Part shown: one piece after another, positions 60,172 to 64,000 of the stretch
Layout of the letters: each line of letters begins with the position of its first letter
Numbering within the stretch: the first letter of the stretch is position 1
Assembly: GCF_008638345.1 (NCBI RefSeq)
Contig: NZ_VTVA01000019.1
Span: 19,261 to 83,260 of the forward strand
Length of the DNA: 64,000 nt
Origin: Pseudomonas saliphila
GTDB taxonomy: Bacteria > Pseudomonadota > Gammaproteobacteria > Pseudomonadales > Pseudomonadaceae
Direction of reading: 5' to 3'
Position numbers and translations under genes: made by a program
The notes under the pieces: model-generated
Told to the model about the DNA's origin: nothing
Seen by the model: only the letters and a program-made list of their open reading frames with translations
Database searches by the model: none

Positions 60172-61110
60172 ATGCTTACCACGCCAGATGACCAGTTGCG
60201 AGCCGCCATTACGCCGACTCCCAACTTCCTGCGCAAGCGTGCACTGATCGACAAACTGGCGAGATGTATCCTGTTCGCCGCTGCCGCCGTATCCGTCTTC
60301 GTGACCATCGGCATTGTTTATATTCTGGTCAGCGAGTCGCTGTTTTTCTTCGACAACGTCTCGCTGAAGGAATTTCTGACGTCCACGACCTGGACACCCC
60401 TGTTTGCCGTACCGTCCTTCGGCATCTGGCCGCTACTCTCCGGTACGCTTACCGTTTCAGCCATTGCCCTGTCCATAGCCATTCCCCTCGGATTGCTGCT
60501 GGCGATCTACATGAGCGAGTACGCACCGCCAAAGGTGCGCGAATCAGTCAAGCCGGTGCTGGAAATGCTCGAAGGGGTGCCCACCATCGTTTACGGCTAC
60601 TTCGCCCTGATGATGGTCACGCCGCTCTTGCAGACCTTTATCCCAGGGTTGCCCGGCTTCAACATGCTGTCGCCCGGTATCGTCATGGGCATCATGATCC
60701 TTCCCTATACCACTTCGCTAAGCGAAGACGCCATGCGCGCCGTCCCGCGAGAGCTGCGTGAAGGCGCCTACGCACTGGGATACTCACGCTTTTATACAGC
60801 GATCAAGGTCGTCATCCCGGCAGCGATTTCCGGCATTACCGCGGCCTTCATCCTCGCCATGTCCCGCGCTGTCGGGGAAACCATGGTGGTGGCGATTGCC
60901 GCAGGCCAGATGGCCAACTTCACCTTCAATCCGATGGAAGGCGCCGCGACCATCACCACCTTTATCGTGCAGGTCAGTCTCGGGGATGTGCGTCATGGCT
61001 CGATTGGCTACCAGTCCATTTTCGCAGTAGGTCTGGTGCTGTTCCTGATGACCCTGATGTTCAACGTCATCGGCTTCCTGCTGCGCCGCCGCTACCGTCT
61101 GGCTTATTGA
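60172..61110 (+). CDS. pstC: Phosphate ABC transporter permease PstC
   Basis: 312 aa inner-membrane subunit of about six helices. The permease signature EGVPTIVYGYFAL (about 139-151) and the coupling segment EGAYALGYSRFYTAIKVVIP (about 196-215) that contacts PstB are clear. This is the short, E. coli-like size, not the roughly 680-aa PstC I know from P. aeruginosa. It is followed by pstA after eight bases. Confidence 0.96.
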   Translation: MLTTPDDQLRAAITPTPNFLRKRALIDKLARCILFAAAAVSVFVTIGIVYILVSESLFFFDNVSLKEFLTSTTWTPLFAVPSFGIWPLLSGTLTVSAIALSIAIPLGLLLAIYMSEYAPPKVRESVKPVLEMLEGVPTIVYGYFALMMVTPLLQTFIPGLPGFNMLSPGIVMGIMILPYTTSLSEDAMRAVPRELREGAYALGYSRFYTAIKVVIPAAISGITAAFILAMSRAVGETMVVAIAAGQMANFTFNPMEGAATITTFIVQVSLGDVRHGSIGYQSIFAVGLVLFLMTLMFNVIGFLLRRRYRLAY

Positions 61111-61118
61111 GGTAAATC

Positions 61119-62054
61119 ATGGCTACGTTAAATCAAACCATCAGTGACGCGCAGGCACACGCCTCGTTAGTGCGGCGCAATAAAAACCAGGACATCCTGA
61201 TCGCCGGACTGGGCATGTTGATCCTGGTAATTGCCATTTCCACCCTGCTGGCGATGTTTCTGGACCTGTTCATTACCGGTCTGCCGCGCTTGCAGGATCC
61301 GGACTTCTACCTGAACTTCCCATCGCGCAAGGCGGAAGAGGCGGGCATCCTCTCGGCCTGGGTCGGCACCATTCTGGTGATGATTGTTACCGCCTGCATC
61401 TCGGTGCCTCTGGGCATCGCCGCAGGCGTCTACCTCGAAGAATATGCTGGCTCCAACTGGGTGACCGATCTGATCGAGATCAACGTCACCAACCTCGCCG
61501 GCGTCCCCTCGATCGTGTACGGGTTGCTGGCCCTGGGTCTGTTCATTTATGCCTTCGGCATGAGCGAGACGGTGCTGGTGGCGGGGCTGGTGTTATCGCT
61601 GCTGATTCTGCCGGTCATTATCGTGTCCACCCGGGAAGCCATCCGCTCGATACCGGAAGCCTACAAGGAAGCGGCCATCGGACTGGGCGCCGATCAGTGG
61701 CAAACCACCTACTCCTATATCCTGCCAGCGGCGCGCCCGGGCATCATTACCGGCGCCATTGTCGGTCTGTCACGGGCCATTGGGGAAACGGCACCGCTCA
61801 TTACCATCGGTGCACTGACCTATATCGCGTTCCTGCCCAATGCGCCGGTCAGCGGCGACTTCCCATTCATCAACTTTGACTGGGTCACCAGCCCGTTCAC
61901 GGTTATGCCGATCCAGATGTTCAGCTGGGTATCGCGTCCGCAGGCCGAGTTCCAGATCAACGCCGCGGCCGCCGGGGTTGTATTGATGGTGCTGACGCTG
62001 ATGATGAACGCCATCGCTATCTACATTCGCTACAAGGTACGCCGCACGGACTGA
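61119..62054 (+). CDS. pstA: Phosphate ABC transporter permease PstA
   Basis: 311 aa, about six helices. The family's [16 protein letters not shown] segment is at about 127-142 and the EAA loop [20 protein letters not shown] at about 185-204. It pairs with PstC to make the channel. The C-terminus is predicted in the membrane. Short form, as PstC. About 47 bases separate it from pstB. Confidence 0.96.
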   Translation: MATLNQTISDAQAHASLVRRNKNQDILIAGLGMLILVIAISTLLAMFLDLFITGLPRLQDPDFYLNFPSRKAEEAGILSAWVGTILVMIVTACISVPLGIAAGVYLEEYAGSNWVTDLIEINVTNLAGVPSIVYGLLALGLFIYAFGMSETVLVAGLVLSLLILPVIIVSTREAIRSIPEAYKEAAIGLGADQWQTTYSYILPAARPGIITGAIVGLSRAIGETAPLITIGALTYIAFLPNAPVSGDFPFINFDWVTSPFTVMPIQMFSWVSRPQAEFQINAAAAGVVLMVLTLMMNAIAIYIRYKVRRTD

Positions 62055-62100
62055 TACCCGTCCAAGGCGCCTCGTACATAGACGATTACGGAAAAAATAT

Positions 62101-62997
62101 ATGACTTCCTTCAGCAAAAGCACCGGCATGATGAAAAACCTGAGCAGCACCGCGACTCCGGTCGCGGCGAAGCGAACACACCACGCGCCACCGCCAGCCT
62201 CGGCCGGGCAGCAGGATACCTGGCTGCTGGAACCAACTGAGGATCTGCGCGCGCGGATCAGCAATCTCGAGTTCTGGTACGGCGACGGAACCCAGGCTAT
62301 CCAGCAGCTCAGCATGCCCCTGGTAGACAAGCGCGTCACCGCGCTGATTGGTCCCTCGGGCTGCGGCAAGAGTACCTTCCTGCGCTGCCTGAACCGCATG
62401 CACGATCTGTACAAGGGCGTTAAATATGCCGGTGAGATCACCCTCATGCCGGAGAACGTCAACCTGATCGAGCTGGACCCGATGGCTGTCAGGCTGCGGG
62501 TCGGGATGGTGTTCCAGAAGCCCAACCCCTTCCCCAAGACCATTTATGAAAACACCATCGCCGGCCTGCGCATTCGCGGCATCAAGAAGCGCGCGGTACT
62601 GGATGAGATGGCCGAGAAATCCCTGCGCCAGGCGGCGCTGTGGGACGAGGTCAAGGATCGCCTGCATCAATCGGCCCTGAGCCTGTCCGGCGGCCAGCAG
62701 CAGCGTCTGTGTATAGCCCGGGCCCTGGCGGTACAGCCGGACATTCTGCTACTCGACGAGCCGACTTCGGCACTTGACCCAATCGCCACCGCACGCATCG
62801 AGGATCTGCTCAACGAGTTGGAAGGCCAGGTCACCATCCTGATGGTTACGCACAACATGCAGCAGGCGGCGCGTATCTCCAACTACACCGCCTATATGTA
62901 CATGGGCCAGCTGGTCGAGTTCAACGAGACCGATGCGCTGTTCACCCGTCCCAAATGCCAGCGCACGGAAGACTATATTTCCGGCCGGTTCGGTTAA
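62101..62997 (+). CDS. pstB: Phosphate ABC transporter ATPase PstB
   Basis: 298 aa. Walker [10 protein letters not shown] (about 83-91), signature LSGGQQQR (about 195-202) and Walker [12 protein letters not shown] (about 215-225) are intact. The first 45 or so residues are extra compared with the 257-aa E. coli protein and are rich in Ala, Pro and Lys; a later start cannot be excluded since the ribosome-binding site (ACGGAAAA) is poor. It drives phosphate import and, with PhoU, signals to PhoR. Confidence 0.96.
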   Translation: MTSFSKSTGMMKNLSSTATPVAAKRTHHAPPPASAGQQDTWLLEPTEDLRARISNLEFWYGDGTQAIQQLSMPLVDKRVTALIGPSGCGKSTFLRCLNRMHDLYKGVKYAGEITLMPENVNLIELDPMAVRLRVGMVFQKPNPFPKTIYENTIAGLRIRGIKKRAVLDEMAEKSLRQAALWDEVKDRLHQSALSLSGGQQQRLCIARALAVQPDILLLDEPTSALDPIATARIEDLLNELEGQVTILMVTHNMQQAARISNYTAYMYMGQLVEFNETDALFTRPKCQRTEDYISGRFG

Positions 62998-63012
62998 TCA
63001 GGAGCCATTTAC

Positions 63013-63738
63013 ATGACAACAGATCGTGAAAGCCATTTAAAACATATCTCAAGCCGCTTCAATGCCGACCTGAGTCAGCTCAAGCAGGATCTGCTGGAAA
63101 TGGGCGGCCTGGTTGAGCAGCAGCTGCGCCAGGCGGTCGAGGCGCTGATCAATAGCGATGTCGAACTGGCGCGCGAGGTCAAAGCCGGTGACAAGAAGGT
63201 CGATGCCATGGAACTGGCGATCGATGAAGAGGCGAGCCGCGTTATCGCCAAGCGTCAGCCCACGGCAAGCGATCTGCGCCTGGTGATGTCGGTGGTCAAG
63301 ATGGTGGCGGATATCGAACGTATCGGCGACGAAGCCAAGAAGATCGCCAAGTTGACTATCGTGCTGGCGGAAGAGACCACCACGACCTGGGGACGGGTCG
63401 AGGTACGGCATATCGGCAACCTGGTCGCGGTCATGCTGCGGGATGCACTGGATTCCTTCGCCCGGTTCGATACCCAGGTCGCCCTGCAGGTTATGCGTGA
63501 GGACGACACCGTGGATAACGAATACCGCAGCGCCACCCGCACGCTGGTAACGCACATGATGGAAGACACCCGCAACATTACCCGCTGCCTGAACATCATG
63601 TGGGTACTGCGCTCGCTGGAGCGCGTGGGCGACCACGCCGGCAACCTCGCCGAGCAGGTCATCTACATGGTCGAAGGCACCGACGTCCGTCACGCCCCCA
63701 TGGAAATCGCCGAGCGCGCAGTCGAAGGCCGCGGCTGA
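63013..63738 (+). CDS. phoU: Phosphate-specific transport regulator PhoU
   Basis: 241 aa, two similar three-helix bundles, each with the E/DxxxD metal motif family (DMELAIDEEASRVIAKRQP at about 58-76 and a later IERVGDHAGN-type motif near 200). It keeps PhoR in its repressing state when phosphate is plentiful. It is the last gene of the pst operon, 15 bases after pstB. Confidence 0.97.
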   Translation: MTTDRESHLKHISSRFNADLSQLKQDLLEMGGLVEQQLRQAVEALINSDVELAREVKAGDKKVDAMELAIDEEASRVIAKRQPTASDLRLVMSVVKMVADIERIGDEAKKIAKLTIVLAEETTTTWGRVEVRHIGNLVAVMLRDALDSFARFDTQVALQVMREDDTVDNEYRSATRTLVTHMMEDTRNITRCLNIMWVLRSLERVGDHAGNLAEQVIYMVEGTDVRHAPMEIAERAVEGRG

Positions 63739-63780
63739 GCTCCACACCCCAAAACGAAACCATCCCCTTTCGCTGTACAT

Positions 63781-63810
63781 CCCCCCTTTGTAAAAGGGGG
63801 CTAGGGGGAT
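63781..63810. repeat. Hairpin repeat, copy 1
   Basis: CCCCCTTT-GTA-AAAGGGGG (63782-63800) is a perfect eight-base stem, followed by CTAGGGGGAT. A second copy in the same direction lies at the right edge of the window. Repeats of this kind are scattered through many bacterial chromosomes. It begins about 40 bases after phoU and may help end its transcript. Confidence 0.75.
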
Positions 63811-63976
63811 TGCTTTCCGACTCAAGATATTTCGCCAGACTGACTCAAGCTCGTTGTGGCCCGCCGAATCGAAGCCAGTCACCCACCAGCCGTCAGGATT
63901 ACAAGACGCCGTGAACCCGTCTCTGGAGGCTTGGGTGCGGCTCGAACATCAAAACCAACAACCACGACGGACCCGT

Positions 63977-64000
63977 TCCCCCTTGGTAAAAGGGGGGCTA
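63977..64000. repeat. Hairpin repeat, copy 2, cut by window edge
   Basis: CCCCCTTGGTAAAAGGGGG (63978-63996) matches copy 1 at 18 of 19 positions and is followed by GCTA, as copy 1 is by GCTAG. The stretch between the copies (63811-63976) shows no supported gene. Confidence 0.75.

Overview
The window looks like a chromosomal segment of a gamma-proteobacterium in the Pseudomonadaceae, probably Pseudomonas in the broad sense or a marine/halophilic relative such as Halopseudomonas. The reasons are the Crc-PyrE divergent pair, the order gmk-rpoZ-spoT-ridA ... oxyR-recG-YbaK/HDOD-HU-rubB-rubA-ubiC-ubiA-phoB-phoR (much like the corresponding stretch of P. aeruginosa), an OprC-type copper receptor, a long membrane-anchored AlgC and the high G+C. 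I see no rRNA, tRNA, insertion sequence, prophage or CRISPR array. The assignment rests on remembered gene order and families, not on a search.

Layout. 1-2.5 kb: copper-receptor locus (oprC, running off the left edge, plus a frameshifted DUF2946 partner) with a perfect ANR/FNR box upstream. 2.6-5.8 kb: a three-gene 2-oxoacid dehydrogenase operon (E1 alpha, E1 beta, E2). 6-8.4 kb: retropepsin-like protease, membrane methyltransferase, DUF1615 lipoprotein. 8.6-16.8 kb: a signalling block on the minus strand with a chemotaxis receptor of unusual topology, an ammonium transporter fused to PAS-PAS-GGDEF-EAL, and a membrane PAS-GGDEF-EAL protein. 17-19.2 kb: DesB-type desaturase and an M23 peptidase. 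19.3-31 kb: housekeeping genes (rpmB-rpmG, radC, coaBC, dut, algC, argB, thioesterase, pyrE/crc, rph/yicC).

31.3-40.4 kb is an accessory block set between yicC and gmk, which are near neighbours in many proteobacteria. It holds an RND efflux pump without outer-membrane factor or regulator, a DUF2254 membrane protein, and a LysR regulator facing a DODA-like dioxygenase, an SDR and a cytochrome b561. 40.5-52.9 kb returns to core genes: stringent response (rpoZ, spoT), oxidative stress (oxyR, OsmC), DNA repair (recG), a YbaK-HDOD fusion, HU, rubredoxin and its reductase, and ubiquinone entry (ubiC, ubiA).

53.8-63.7 kb is the phosphate regulon. phoB and pstS each have a Pho box followed ten bases later by a -10 element, so PhoB probably controls itself and the pstSCAB-phoU transporter. 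Between them lie a response regulator convergent with and overlapping phoR, an iron alcohol dehydrogenase and a cytochrome c551. The last 250 bases carry two copies of a G/C-rich hairpin repeat.

The most notable object is the ammonium-transporter/c-di-GMP fusion at 10871-14260, which by architecture is an ammonium-responsive c-di-GMP enzyme next to two other signalling proteins. Other points worth following are the ANR box placed at -41.5 for the copper-receptor operon, competing hairpins in front of rpmB, and the compact pst genes.
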